Shown: positions 48,260 through 59,748 of the stretch, one piece after another
Position numbering within the stretch: the stretch's first letter is position 1
Layout of the letters: each line of letters opens with the position of its first letter
Notes under the pieces: model-generated
The model's input: the letters and a program-made list of their open reading frames with translations, nothing else
Databases searched by the model: none
Told to the model about the DNA's origin: nothing
Position numbers and translations under genes: made by a program
Source: Microstegium vimineum
Lineage: Eukaryota > Streptophyta > Magnoliopsida > Poales > Poaceae
Reading direction: 5' to 3'
NCBI GenBank assembly: GCA_022036555.1
Contig: CM039126.1
Span: forward strand, 12,659,591 to 12,723,590
DNA: 64,000 bases

Positions 48260-48910
48260 GTGACTACAACAACGGAGACGCATAAACGCGACCCATTTCT
48301 TGTTTTGGGTCATACACAACGAATGGGTCGCACCCCAAAAACCTAGCTTCTCTAACAGCGGACACACAAGCACGAGACCGATCCTCAACGACGATGGCGT
48401 GCCCCCGCCGAGCCGTGGGGAGGGCCTCCCTAACTGATTCGACGACGGCGAGCACCGGCTGAGCCAGCCCTCATCTCCTCCCTCCGCTCTGTTGTCACGG
48501 AAGGTGTGGCCAAGGCAGGGCTTAGGGCCGACGTTAGTGGTGGAGATCCAGCGCCGTTAGGACGCCGAGCCCGCTGGCCAGGCCTCGCCACTGTGAGGCT
48601 ACTCGCCCCCGACAGTGCGCGCACCATTGCCCGCACTGGTGTCCCCGTCTCTGTCGCCGTCCCCATCCAGGACGGTCATGGTGGGGATCAGGCGTGACGT
48701 CGCTAGCCATGAGCTGCTCACCTGGGCACTCGTCATGGTCGCCAATGCTGAGGACCGCGTCGTCGCGCTCCACATCGCCACCGCTGCCGCCAACTCCACC
48801 TGGAGGAGGTTTGCGTCGTGTGGAGAGAGACGACCCTTTTCTGCGTCTCGTTTTCATCTGGTACCCACAATGGGTCCTCTATTTGCGTGAGCCGTTAGAG
48901 TGCAATTTCG
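48260..48910. mobile_element. Candidate gene-capturing transposon with USP fragment
   Basis: A left segment, AACGGAGACGCATAAACGCG then ACCCATT, recurs inverted at the right as AACGGCTCACGCAAATAGAG then GACCCATT. The two form diverged ~40-bp terminal inverted repeats. Between them lies GC-rich sequence including a protein-like USP segment at 48677-48810. The target duplication could not be fixed. A Mutator-like or other Pack-type element would explain it. Confidence 0.45.
48677..48810 (+). pseudogene. Universal stress protein (USP) domain fragment
   Basis: One plus frame reads VMVGIRRDVASHELLTWALV and MVANAEDRVVALHIAT. This matches the start of the USP-like domain at the N-terminus of plant receptor-like cytoplasmic kinases (typically VVVGVRxDxxSRELLTWALVKVA..GDRVVALHV). 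No kinase domain follows, and flanking sequence is unrelated, so it is a captured or broken fragment. Confidence 0.6.
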
Positions 48911-49495
48911 GATATGCAGAGCACTATGGAGGACTCGTTTTGGGTATATGTCGCACAGTTGGAGACAATCTTACAATAAAGTCCTTACCAGCTTTCTTGT
49001 TTCCGAAATGTGTTTAAGGAATTGGTATGTCACTTTGAGATTTGCATGGTTTAGGGGGAGAAATCTCCTAGATGTTGTCCCCTTGTCCGTCCAAACCATC
49101 ATAACATATTGCACTCTTTTCTTTATATGAGTTTTACTCACAAGGTTTCTCATATAATGTTTTTAATGAGACAATATTAGCATAAGCATATGTCTTATTT
49201 CCTATTTTCTTCATTGGGGTTTTTAAGGAGATATCAATGACATATATATTGTCATCTAAACTATCAATGAGTTTTCTCCTGCAAAAGTTTTTCTCATATG
49301 AGTTTACAATGAGGCAATAATTATTATATATTGTATCATTTTCACCTTATTTTCTCATTGGGTTTTAAAGGAGTTTTAACGACGTATCTATCAAGTATTT
49401 CTCATAGTTTTTATCCTATATGACTTTTTGGAGGATTAATACTATACAATGATCTCAAGATGGATTTGATCAAAGGGGTAGTGTTACAACTATAG
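48890..49495 (+). pseudogene. Ty1/copia 3' end remnant
   Basis: Near 48975 one plus frame reads TIKSLPAFLFPKCV, a stop, then GIGM and DLHGLGGE. This resembles the copia RNase H end (T-KSLPAS.F.KCV.GIGMRRL.DL). The following 400 bp has repeated GAGTTTT..CTCA(T/C)A, AATGAGGCAATA and GGAGTTTTAA.GA blocks and a GTAGTGTTACAACTATAG end, as in copia 3' leaders. Frames are badly broken. Confidence 0.5.
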
Positions 49496-49597
49496 TGTTG
49501 ATCTCATCTGGGGAACCGCTCCCACGCTCTCACCTCTCTATAGACGAACCGTCAGCGCCATGGACAGTTGGCTGCGTGCAGATCCATGGCGTCCTTA

Positions 49598-50091
49598 GGC
49601 TACCCGCACTCATCGTCCTCTAAATCCACCATCTATCCGTCCTGGTCATCAAGATTCTCTCCTCTATAGATGTTTCTTCCGCACCCATCATCCTCTATAT
49701 CTCATACTCTATACCAACTACCAACAGCGGGCCCACTTATCTCACTTTATCTAAATATATCCATGTGAGATTTTGTTTCGAAAGATTTATTGACATGAAT
49801 TTATTGGTGTAATCGGAATTTAATTTAGGTTTTAGGTTTATGAGATATAACATTTTGTTGTTAGATAAAACAGTGGGACCCACGCTGAAATCTTTGTCGC
49901 ATGCACGCGCATGCGTTTCTGCCATGCTGCGTCGCGCGTGGGCCTGCGTACCGGACCAACAGTACTGCACTCTCTGTGGCGGAGACGACCGCTGCTTCCA
50001 GGCATCATAGCACACATTGTTGCAGACCTTTTTTGCGCTAAATCACTGACGTGGAGTTCAGTATGTTATAGAGTGCAGCACTGGGACAGTC
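49598..50091. mobile_element. Tourist/PIF-like MITE candidate, 494 bp
   Basis: The left end GGCTACCCGCACTCATCGTCC resembles the inverse of the right end (GACTGTCCCAGTGCTGCACTC). TTA flanks both sides (49595-49597 and 50092-50094). The inverted repeat is imperfect. Confidence 0.5.
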
Positions 50092-50094
50092 TTA

Positions 50095-50600
50095 CAACAT
50101 GTATATATATGTAAATCAAAGATCAATGGAAGACTACTGATTTACTTGTCATTACATTGTGTTCCATTTACATTTACTCTATACAATCCCGGTGGGCTGG
50201 ATTGAGACCGACGACTACAAGGCCGACGACATCAGGTGGGCTTCTTTGTGGGAAGCTACGGTGACGGGATTGTCCTTCGACAGACTTCCCCAAATCCCCA
50301 AAGAACAGGCACCTCCACCTCGACGGTATAGAACGACGGGTTGGCTAACATGGATGATGCAGCAACGGTGCACTCGGCTGTCGACTTGGAGCCCATGTCC
50401 ATGCAAGAAAGTGGGCATGTCCTTAATTCTTAATGATGTTGTTAATTAAAAATTCTGTGCACAGACCATATGATCATTTACACAAATAAATATTTTTTTA
50501 TTTTTAATATAATTCCGATGTATATGGATTTATTTTCTTCTCTTACAATGCCCGGGCACATTTTACTATAATATAATAAAACATCACTAGCGTACTATGT
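50095..50600. other. Intergenic with a short gene-like patch
   Basis: 50190-50450 has higher GC and open plus frames (for example WIETDDYKADDIRWASLWEA), but I cannot assign it to a family. The remainder is AT-rich. Confidence 0.3.
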
Positions 50601-51260
50601 GAACATCACGTGTATCTAAAAAATAAAAAGAATAAAAGTTAAAATTGTTAAAGTAATTAATTAGGGTAAAGTAATAAAACTACAAACACAAACTTAAATA
50701 ACAAATGCTAAACATATAGAAAACAACTAAATAACTTAAATAAAGAAAAAAATTAAAAGATCACATTTATACTACAAAAATATGACATGTATCTCATGTA
50801 GCATATGAAGTAAAAATAGAAAATAAAAAACTAAAGCATGCAAGTGGTGAAAATTAAAAATGATTAGAGTAAAATAAAAAATACAATATGAAAACCACAA
50901 GAAAAAATCCACATGAAACATAAAAATAGAAAGGATAAGTAAATACAAGAAAATAAAGAAAAATAAAGAACATGAAAACAAATAAAATTTAAAACAAATT
51001 AGGGAAAAATAAAATGATAAAATAAAGATAAAAAGGTGAAAAAAATAAAGGAAAAATAAAAATGAAATCAACGAAAGAGAAGAAAAAAGAAAAGAAAAAC
51101 TCAAAAAAAATAAACAAAACATAAAAATAAAAAATGAAAATAAAATATCATGAAAAAAATTAAAAACAAAAGACAAATGAACGAAAGGTATACGGAAAAA
51201 AGGAGTACTCAGCACTACGTGATGAATGCAGTACAAGAAAAAAAAAAGAAAAAATTGCGC
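50600..51260. repeat. Strongly A-skewed low-complexity tract
   Basis: About 650 bp where the plus strand is mostly AAAATAAA, AAATGAAAA and AAAAACAAA words with very few T runs. The skew creates a long Phe-rich chance frame on the minus strand. No periodic unit was found by eye. Confidence 0.8.
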
Positions 51261-51587
51261 CATGGATTGTAAGGGAAAATACATTAATGCTGTCTAGCTA
51301 GTAGACGACATCATAAATTGCCACATAATCTTGAGATGATGTAAAGACAACGTACACAATCATGCTGATCCAACAAAAAGATGTGTCGGGTATAAAGGTA
51401 AGGGTACTCTAAACGTGTGATAATCTAAACCTTAATATAGCAACCATTTTTAAGGCAGGATCCGATCAGCTGTTCAAGTCAATGGAGGAAGACCCATCAC
51501 GCAAAGGCCTCCCTCACCGGCAACAGTGACCAGTCATGGGCCGGCCCATTACTGGTCAAACAGTAGGCAGGACACCCCTCCGTCTCG

Positions 51588-51770
51588 ACCTCGACTGACG
51601 GACAGGGGTCGAACGAACGACCCCTCCGCCTCCGTCTCGACCTCGACTGACGGATAGGGGTCGAACGAACGACCCCTCCGCCTTGACCTCGACTGACGGA
51701 CAGGGGTCGAACGAACGACCCCTCTGCCTCGACCTCAACCCCTCGAATGACGGACAGGGGGTCGATCGAA
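51588..51770. repeat. Palindrome array in LTR U3
   Basis: GGGGTCGAACGAACGACCCC, a perfect hairpin with 7-bp arms and a 6-base loop, occurs at 51605, 51657 and 51703. A variant lies at about 51758. Spacing is 46-52 bp, joined by CCTC(C/T)GCCTCGACCTCGACTG-like linkers. Confidence 0.92.
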
Positions 51771-52332
51771 CGACCCGCGCGCAGAAGGCTCGATTAGCTT
51801 ACCTACTCCCAGTATGGGTAAGGAGAATCCAATGCGCCTACCTGCTCCCGCCTAACGCCATGGGCACCCACTACCACAGTCAAATCCATCAACTCGCCGC
51901 CCATAACCCGGGACTTCCGTCAACCATGCGGCCGCTGTAGCCACATCGCAGGTACGAAATCCAGAGGCACCCCCTCGAGCCATGAACAGGACAACCCTCG
52001 ACTGTGTCTTCAGGGATATGACAAGGTCACGCCGACCTCGACCCCCCTCGACCAGGGGGCTCGACCATCGTCTCCAACCACTCCGGCATGGCTCCCGTCT
52101 AGTCCGTCCCGCATCAACTGTGGGACTCGTACCCATCTACAGAAGGCCAACCGTACTGCGCCATGTTGTACGGCGGTGTCTAGTCTGCTATCGCCATACC
52201 CCGAAACACCAGAAGGATGGGGAGGCCACGCCGCTACAGCGGTCGATGTCCCACCGCAAGCATTGCGCCATGGACACACCTCCCATGCCGCTACAGTCTA
52301 GGACCCCTGTACTCCCGTGCCTCTCCTTGGTC

Positions 52333-52340
52333 TATAAAAG
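52333..52340 (+). promoter_or_regulatory. LTR TATA box
   Basis: TATAAAAG in the 5' LTR, about 410 bp before its end, placed as the pol II core promoter of the element. Transcript start would be some 30 bp downstream. Confidence 0.7.
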
Positions 52341-52747
52341 GGGACGTTGGGATAGTGGAAGGGAGAGGACACAGAGAGACACAGAACTCGACCTCCAAGC
52401 CGAGCGGAGGGTCAGATCATCGAACATCCGCCCACACTCGCAACACCACTCCTTACCTGCTTGATCAACATCTCAAGCAATCCACCAACCGACCACCTAG
52501 GGTAGCCCTGCTAGTCCTAGGCCTCAGCTCATCCTGAGCACCCCCGTGTAAACCAGCTTGTACCCCCCCTGTACGAGCACTTCGGTGCAAGATAATACAA
52601 TCCATCCTCCCCCGCTGGACGTAGGGCCTTCTTTGCCCGAACCAGGATAAATCTTGTGTTCTTCTTGCATCACGTCTGGAGAGGGAGCACGCAATATACA
52701 AATTTACTAGTTGGTGGTCTTGACCCCCTGGGTCATAACACCGACAG

Positions 52748-52765
52748 TTGACGCGCCAGGTAGGG
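52748..52765 (+). other. Primer-binding site
   Basis: TTGACGCGCCAGGTAGGG begins two bases after the LTR. Grass gypsy elements usually have TGGCGCGCCAGGTAGGGG here. The GGC to GAC change would weaken tRNA pairing. I do not name the tRNA. Confidence 0.7.
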
Positions 52766-52803
52766 GGATTTGCGTGTCGATCAACTCCGAACTACTCTCC
52801 CAG

Positions 52804-55212
52804 ATGGATTCCATGATCCCATCACTTCCATTCACCACCATCATCTGGTTCGGGAGCCTAGAGTTCATGTCCACGGGCCACGACCACGACATGGCTCTAC
52901 TCTCAGGTAGTGGCATGGATAGCAGCAGCTCTGGTACGCCGGGGCCAAGGAGGACCAGACGACGGTCCCACCACTCGCGCCTCTCGCCTACAACCAGGGG
53001 GAGGCGTGAACGACGCCATCGCACTCTTCACCACGTGAATTCCGAGACGCTGGACGCCATCTCCCCGGCCCCGGCTGATGACACAGTTCCTCCCTTTGGG
53101 AGCCTGTTTGACCCATGCTTGCGGGTCGGGGGCGGGTACCTCGCTGAGCCTGACTTTGGCTCTGCCGCACCATCATCTCAGAGGGTCTCCGTGGCTTCTC
53201 CGACATACTCGGCCACGCCGCCGCGCAGCCTGCTTCCGCACGGACTTTACAACAGCGCCAGACTCTGTTCTGCCTTTGTAAACTCGCAGATGCAGGCACG
53301 TTACGGGTCCTCATGGAACCTGCTACGTGCGACGACTGACCTCGTCACCACCCCTCCACCAGATGAGCGCCCGGTGCCACAGCAAGCCCCGACCTCGGGT
53401 TACTACACCTGGGGCACGCTACAACGACAACTGGAGGAGGAGCGCAGGGGATCTTTCCCCAATTTCTACCACGGCTACCCCGACTCGGACTCCCTCGATG
53501 AGGATTATGATCCCACCCGGGAATGCTTCCACCTCGAAGGCCAGGTTGACTCTCAGGACGACATCAACGATGCCGCATCCACGGATGAAAGAGGAGGGGG
53601 CAACGCCGACCCCCCGAATCCTGACAAAGCCGATCCACCGCAGGACGTCTAGATTGCGCAAGTCCGAGAGCTGCTCGCCAAGCTCGAGGAAGAGCGCCTA
53701 CGACTTCAGCAGCTCGAGCACGCCCTCGAGCGAGATCGCGGGCGGCCATAGGGCGGAGGAGCTCGCGAGCGGGCCCGGGAAGTCCGTCGGCAGATCGTCA
53801 ACGAAGGGGCGAACGAGTGCCACGTCTACAACCGCGCTAGCCAGAATGTCGTGGCAGCTGCGATGCTGCTCCGCGACATGCCGACACCATCGATGCCCCA
53901 GGAGCAACTCATCAGGGATAGAATCCAGGGGCTTCTCCGAACCGCGGCCGTACAACAAGCGGAGAGCTCGGCCTCGAGGCGCAGGGGAGCTGCCTCCGAG
54001 CAGCGGGACGTGCCCCCTCGACAAGATCGAGAGGTATCTATCCACCAAGACAAGGCGCCCCAAGGCAGAGTGGAGCAACGACCAGTTCGAGACCGCATCC
54101 TCGACAATCGACAACCGCGAGACGCGCAACGCGACATCAACGACAACAAACGATGCCGACACGGTGACGCTGAGGCTCGAGGTTATAGTGCTCATCGAGG
54201 TGGGCGCTACGACAGTGACGAGGATCGACGTCGATCTCCGGAACCACCAGGGCCACGAGTCTTCGGTAGGACCATCCGACAAACCGCCTTGCCTGTTCTT
54301 TTCCGTCCACCCACCAGCCTGGTCAAGTACAACGGCGAAACCAAGCTGGAGCTCTGGCTTGCTGATTTTAGGCTGGCATGTCAGCTAGGAGGAACCGACA
54401 ACGACCACGTCATCATTCGGCAACTCCCTCTCTTCCTCTCCGACACTACTCGAAGATGGCTCGAGGAACTCCCCCTGGACTTGATCCATGGCTAGCCCGA
54501 CCTGGTTAGGATCTTCGAGGGGAACTTCAAGGGAACCTACGTGCGGCTAGGAAACTCCTAGGATCTCCGCAGCTGCAAGCAGAAGCCAGGGGAAACCCTC
54601 CACAGCTTCACCCGACGGTTCTCCAAGCGACGTACTGAGCTAACCCACATCTCCGACCACGACGTCATCACAACGTTTGTCGCCGGGACAACCTGCAAGG
54701 AGTTGGTGCGGGAGCTGGGACGGAATACCCCCAAGACCGCCAACAAGCTCATGGACATCGTCGCCAACTATGCAGCAGGCGAAGAAGCCGTTGGTGCGTT
54801 CTTCTATGCATCCCCCGACAAGGGGAAGGCCAAGGCGGACGAGCCCGGGGGCTCGAACAACGGGCCCAAGAGGAACAAGAAGAAGAAGAAGAAGAAGAAG
54901 AAGAAGAACCAACTGGGTCGATGCAACGTCGAGCCCGACGATCTTGTCGCTGCGACAGACAAGAAGAAGCCTCGAGGTCCCCCTCTCGAGGGGGGCGTCT
55001 TCGACAAGATACTGAAAGAGCCCTACCCCTATCACAAGGGACCGACTAACCACAGCCTCGAGGACTGTCGCATGCTCAAGAAATACTTCAACTCTCTTGG
55101 CCTCAAGAAAGACGACAAGAAGGAAGATCCACAAGACGGGGCGATGGCAAGAACGGGGCTTCCCCGAGATTCACGACTGCTACATGATCTACGGGGGACC
55201 CTCGACTCGACT
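52804..55212 (+). pseudogene. gag of the Tat-lineage element, interrupted by stops
   Basis: I start it at the ATG at 52804 (MDSMIPSLPF), the first Met after the primer site that fits the frame. In one frame it runs for about 800 codons: a serine/proline-rich start, an acidic stretch, a coiled region after 53653 (VRELLAKLEEERLRLQQLE), the capsid-like part with LPLFLSDTTRRWLEELP and FSKRRTELTHI, and a basic tail. TAG codons interrupt it at 53650, 53749, 54493 and 54559. At 54493 and 54559 the family has Trp. A run of 11 lysine codons (54875-54909) is a microsatellite expansion. The retro-aspartyl protease follows in another frame after 55213. Confidence 0.75.
54875..54909 (+). repeat. (AAG)n microsatellite in gag, poly-lysine
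   Basis: Eleven consecutive AAG/AAA-type triplets encode lysines in the gag tail. Slippage there could change gag charge without a frameshift. Confidence 0.9.
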
Positions 55213-55215
55213 TAG

Positions 55216-55789
55216 TGCGCGTCAGCGCAAGAGGGAGCGTCGAGAGGTCTTCTCCGTTCGAGCTCAGGCTCCTCGATACCTCGACTGGTCCCACACGCCG
55301 ATCACCTTCGACTAGAACGACCACCCCGAGCACGTCCCCAGCGCAGGGGTCTACCCACTCGTCGTCGACCCGATCATACTCAACACCCGCCTCACCAAGG
55401 TACTTATGGATGGGGGAAGCAGCCTCAACATCATCTACGCCGAGACCCTCGACCTCCTGGGGATCCCAAGGACCATGCTCCTGCCCAGTGCGGGGGGATT
55501 CCACGGGATCGTTCCAGGGAAGAAGGCACTCCCGATCGGCCGCGTCAAGCTACCCGTCTGCTTCGGTACCCCCTCAAACTTCCGGAAGGAAGATCTGACC
55601 TTCGAGGTGGTCGCGTTCCATGGCATCTACCACGCCATCATCAGTCGACCGGGGTACGCCAAATTCATGGTGATCCCGAACTACACCTACCTCAAGCTAA
55701 AGATGGCAGGGCCCGAGGGAGTCATCACCGTCGACACCTCCTACGAGCACGCTTACGACTGCGATGTCGAGTGCGTGGAAAACGCTTAG
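55216..55789 (+). pseudogene. Retro-aspartyl protease region
   Basis: This lies in the +1 frame relative to gag. It contains the active-site-like MDGGSSLNIIYAETLDLLGI (55406 on) and the HAIISRPGYAKFMVIPNYTYLKLKMAG block that precedes gypsy reverse transcriptase in this group. The usual D-T/S-G catalytic triad is D-G-G here, as in other plant Tat elements I recall. TAG codons are at 55313 and 55787. A shift back to the gag frame occurs around 55840. Confidence 0.7.
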
Positions 55790-55965
55790 GCGGTCGAGGA
55801 GTCAGCCATCCTCGCGGCCCTCGACGACTTCTCCAAGGAGATCCCCAACCCAAGCGGCACGCCGGTAACTTCAAGCCTGCGGAGGACACCAAGACCATCC
55901 CGCTCGACCCCAACCACGCGGATGGCAAGGCGCTAACGATCAGCGCTACCCTCGAGCCCAAATAG

Positions 55966-57234
55966 GAAGCCGTGCTCGTCGACTTTCTCCGCGCGAATGC
56001 TGACGTGTTTGCGTGGAGTCCCTCGAATATGCCGGGCATTCCGAGGGATGTCGCCGAGCACTCCTTGGACATCCGGGCCGGATCCAAACCGGTGAAGCAA
56101 CGGCTGTGCCGCTTCGACGAGGAGAAGCGCAGAATCATCGGGGAGGAGGTCGACAAGCTTTTGAAGGCCGGACTCGTCAAGGAGGTACATCATCCCGAGT
56201 GGTTAGCAAATCCTGTACTTGTCAAGAAAAAGAATGGAAAGGATAGAATGTGCGTAGACTATAGTAGTTTAAATAAAGCATGTCCTAAGGTTCCTTTTCC
56301 ATTACCACGTATTGATCAAATAGTAGATTCCACTGCGGGATGTGAAACTCTCTGCTTTCTTGATGCGTATTCTGGCTATCACCAAATAAAGATGAAGGAG
56401 TCTGATCAGCTCACGACTTCCTTCATCACCCCCTTTGGCATGTTTTGCTACCTCACTATGCCCTTCGGTTTGCGAAACGCCGGGGCCACATATCAACGAT
56501 GCATGCTCCATGTCTTTGGAAAACACATAGGGCCGACTGTCGAGGCCTACGTCGATGACATCGTGGTCAAATCCAAAACAGTCGGGAACCTGGTCGGGGA
56601 CCTTGAAATCGCGTTTGGGTGCCTCAGGGCAAACCACATAAAGCTAAACCCAGAGAAGTGTGTCTTTGGGGTCCCTCGAGGCATGCTCCTAGGGTACATA
56701 GTTTCCCAGCGTGGGATCAAGGCCAACCCTGAGAAGGTAACCGCAATCAATAGGATGGGCCCTATCAACGACCTTAAGGGCGTACAAAGGGTCACGGGTT
56801 GCCTCGCCGCCCTCAGCCGGTTCATCTCACGGCTCGGAGAGAAGGCACTACCCCTTTACCGCCTCCTAAAGAAAACATAACACTTCACATGGACTGTCGA
56901 GGCCGAGGAGTCGCTCTCCAAACTCAAAGCCTTACTCACCTCGTCACCTATCTTTGTGCCCCCAAGCCCAGTTGAGCCCCTCTTGCTCTATGTTGCAGCA
57001 ACTACCCAGGTAGTCAGTGCTGCCATAGTAATCGAGAGGGCAGAAGAGGGACACACCCTGTTGGTGCAGAGGCCCGTCTACTTCATAAGCGAGGCGCTCT
57101 CAGAAACCAAAATGAGATACCCCCACATTCAGAAGCTATTGTATGCCATCGTCCTCACTCGGCGCAAGCTCCAACACTATTTCCTGGGCCACCCGGTTAC
57201 TGTGGTCTCGTCTTTCCCCCTCGGGGAGATAATC
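55966..57234 (+). pseudogene. Reverse transcriptase and first RNase H of pol
   Basis: Open from the TAG at 55963 to TAA at 56878, then open again to TAG at 57235. Landmarks are ANPVLVKKKNGKDRMCVDY, FLDAYSGYHQIKM, FGLRNAGATYQ, the catalytic YVDD (56548-56559) and KLNPEKCVFGV. The first RNase H part carries ISEALSETKMRYPHIQKLLY. The protein copies the element's RNA into DNA in the cytoplasm. The two stops fit CAA to TAA and CAG to TAG changes. Confidence 0.85.
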
Positions 57235-57282
57235 TAGAACCGGGAGGCGTCTGGGAGAATTGCAAAGTGGTCGGTCGAGCTC

Positions 57283-57810
57283 ATGGGGGAAACTCTCTCC
57301 TACTCCCCTCGGAAGGCCATCAAGTCTCAGGTATTGGCAGACTTCATTGCAGAATGGACCGATACTCAACTACCCCTGGCGCAAGTTCAGACCGAGCTCT
57401 GGACTATGTACTTCGACAGATCGTTGATGAAGACAGGGGCAGGCGCCGGATTGCTTTTCATATTACCCTCAGGGGTCCACATGCGCTACGTCATCCGCCT
57501 CCACTTCCCCGCCTCCAACAACGTAGCCGAGTACGAGGCCCTCGTCAACGGTCTGCGCATCGCCATCGAGCTTGGGGTTCGACGCCTCGACGTTCGAGGG
57601 GACTCGCAGCTTGTGATCGACCAGGTGATGAAGGCCTCGAGCTGCCATGACCCCAAGATGGAAGCCTATTGCAAGGAGGTCCGAAAGCTCGAGGACAAAT
57701 TCTACGACCTCGAGCTCAACCACGTCGCCCGCCGGTACAACAAAGTCGCTGATGAGATAGCCAAAACCGCATCCACTCGAGGTACAGTCCCTCCCGACGT
57801 CTTCTTGAGG
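57283..57810 (+). pseudogene. Archaeal-type second RNase H (aRNH)
   Basis: After a tether that starts MGETLSYSPRKAIKSQVLAD, the domain reads MYFDRSLMKTGAGAGLLF, NNVAEYEALVNGL, VRGDSQLVIDQV and the terminal NKVADEIAKTAS. These are the D, E, D, D positions of RNase HI of the type added in the Tat lineage. The first Asp is intact, but the next residue is Arg where Gly (FDGS) is usual, a G-to-A change. Confidence 0.8.
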
Positions 57811-57899
57811 GACCTTCACAAGCCGTCCGTCGACCTAGGCTCGGGGGCTCCCGCCCTCGAGCAAGGGATCGACCCTTCCTCCTCGACCGATCCTCCCTC

Positions 57900-59190
57900 G
57901 AACGGAGGAGAGGTCATGGAGATCGACGAGACAACCGCAACACCAACCCCCTTGACGGACTGGCGCACACCCTACCTCGAGTATCTGATACGGGGCGAGC
58001 TCCTAGAGGACCGCACCGAAGCCCGACGCGCCAAAACCTATGTCTTGTATGGGGATGGCCGCGAGCTGTATCGACGCAGCCCTACCGGTGTACTTCAACG
58101 TTGCCTCACCCTCAAGGAGGGGAGGGCACTACTGAAGGACCTACACTCGGGGGCTTGCGGCCACCATGCGGCGCCAAGAACGCTGGTAGGAAGCGCCTTT
58201 CGACAAGGCTTCTACCGGCCGACAGCCATCGCCGATGCTACCAAACTCGTTCGATCTTGCAAGGGATGCCAATTCTACGCCAGGCAGACCCACCTACCCG
58301 CCCAAGCTCTTCAGATGATACCCATAACTTGGCCATTCGCAGTATGGGGGCTCGACATGGTCGGCCCCCTAAAGAAAACCAAAGGTGGCCACACCCACCT
58401 CCTTGTGGCCATAGACAAGTTCTCGAAATGGATCGAGGCTCGACCCATTGCCAACATTCAATCTCGACAAGCTGTGTTATTCTTCACCGACATCGTCCAC
58501 CGCTTCGGGGTCCCCAACGCCATCATCACCGACAACGGCACGCAGTTCACCGGCCAAAAGTTCTTGGACTTCTGTGACCACCACAACATCAAGTTGAACT
58601 GGTCTGCAGTCGCCCACCCTCGAACTAATGGCCAGGTCGAGCGCGCCAATGGTATGGTTTTACAGGGCCTCAAGCCAAGGATCTTCGACCGGCTAAACAA
58701 ACACGGCAAGAGATGGGTCGATGAGCTGCCCTCTGTCCTATGGAGTCTCCGAACGACACCAGGTCGAGCCACGGGGTTCTCCCCGTTCTTCTTGGTCTAT
58801 GGGTCCGAGGCCGTCCTCCCCACTGACCTCGAGTATGGGATCCCTTGACTGAAGGCCTACAACGACCAAGCCAACGCAGCAGCCCGAGAGGACTCCCTCA
58901 ACCAGCTCGAGGAAGCCCGGGACGTGGCCCTCTTCAAATCAGTAAAGTACCAACAGACGCTGCAGCGCTACCATGACAAGCACATACGCAAAAGGGACCT
59001 CAAAGTCGGCGACCTCGTGTTGCGCCGTCGACAAAGCAACAAGGGGTGTCACAAGCTGACGCCACCTTGGGAAGGACCCTTCATCGTGGCAGAGGTGCTA
59101 AAGCCAGGGACTTACAAGCTGAAGAACAACAAGGGAGAGATCCTCACCAACGCATGGAACATCGAACAACTACGTCGCTTCTACCCCTAA
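57900..59190 (+). pseudogene. Integrase of pol
   Basis: Zinc-binding HHCC part at about 58145-58275 (SGACGHHAAPRTL .. SCKGCQFYARQ). The DDE core has WGLDMVGP, IITDNGTQFTG and NGQVERANGM. The C-terminal region ends LRRFYP and TAA at 59188-59190. One TGA at 58846 (CCT TGA CTG, family CCxRxKAY) cuts it short. No chromodomain is visible. Confidence 0.85.
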
Positions 59191-59748
59191 GGCCTCGAGG
59201 CCTCGTACATTTTCCGCATTATGTACATTTATTGCATTATGAATGAATAAAATGTTCTCGAAATACGTTTCACGATTCGTTCATGACTCTGAGGTAGCCT
59301 TGACTCTGTTCCTGCAAAGTCAAGCCTCCCTCGGGGGCTGACAGGGGGGGACCCCCCTCCTAAGTTCTCTAAAAACCCGAACGTTTTTTCAAAACTCCGC
59401 CTTCTCTTTCCACCTTTGCCCCGAGGACGCTTCATGGCTAAGTAAAAAACGCCTCAAAATCCCTAAGGGTCGAGGGCCTTCGAGCCGGGGACTCTCCTAC
59501 GCCTCAGGGCTATGGTACCCCCACTCGCTCCCCCCCTCCAGGGATACAAGCGTGTGTCGAATACTTAGTCCACAATCAATGACTTAGGCAAAGAGAAATA
59601 GAGACAACTCGAGAAATAAAAACACCTAGATGCATCTTGAATAAAATGCATTAAAGTTAGGAAGCCCCCAGGGGCTCGACATCATATTGTCACAAAAACT
59701 AATCTATTACATGGACCTTCTTGTCCAGATTTGGCTCACAGGCCTCGA
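59191..59748. other. Gap between convergent pol and antisense gene
   Basis: Contains AATAAA at 59246-59251, just after pol, a possible polyadenylation signal for the plus transcript, and C-rich/G-rich runs near 59340-59550. No coding region seen. Confidence 0.5.

Larger units (their letters stand above)
51384..52746 (+). repeat. 5' LTR, 1363 bp
   Basis: It starts TGTCGGGTATAAAGG and ends AACACCGACA (inverted TGTCGG/CCGACA). U3 contains a hairpin array (51588-51770). A TATA box, TATAAAAG, is at 52333-52340. The R/U5 part (TACGAGCACTTCGGTGCAAG, GACGTAGGGC, ATATACAAATTTACTAG) matches the end of the solo LTR at 18012-27834. Confidence 0.88.

Noticed and set aside
50772..51284. 170-codon Phe-rich minus-strand frame
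   Set aside because: Direct product of the A-skewed tract on the plus strand; not a membrane protein gene.
54804..55007. Poly-Phe minus-strand frame
   Set aside because: Shadow of the gag poly-lysine microsatellite.
53650..57237. Recoding of TAG as sense (amber readthrough) in gag-pol
   Set aside because: Nine TAGs in varied positions, two at conserved Trp codons, plus TAA, TGA and frameshifts, fit decay better than programmed readthrough.
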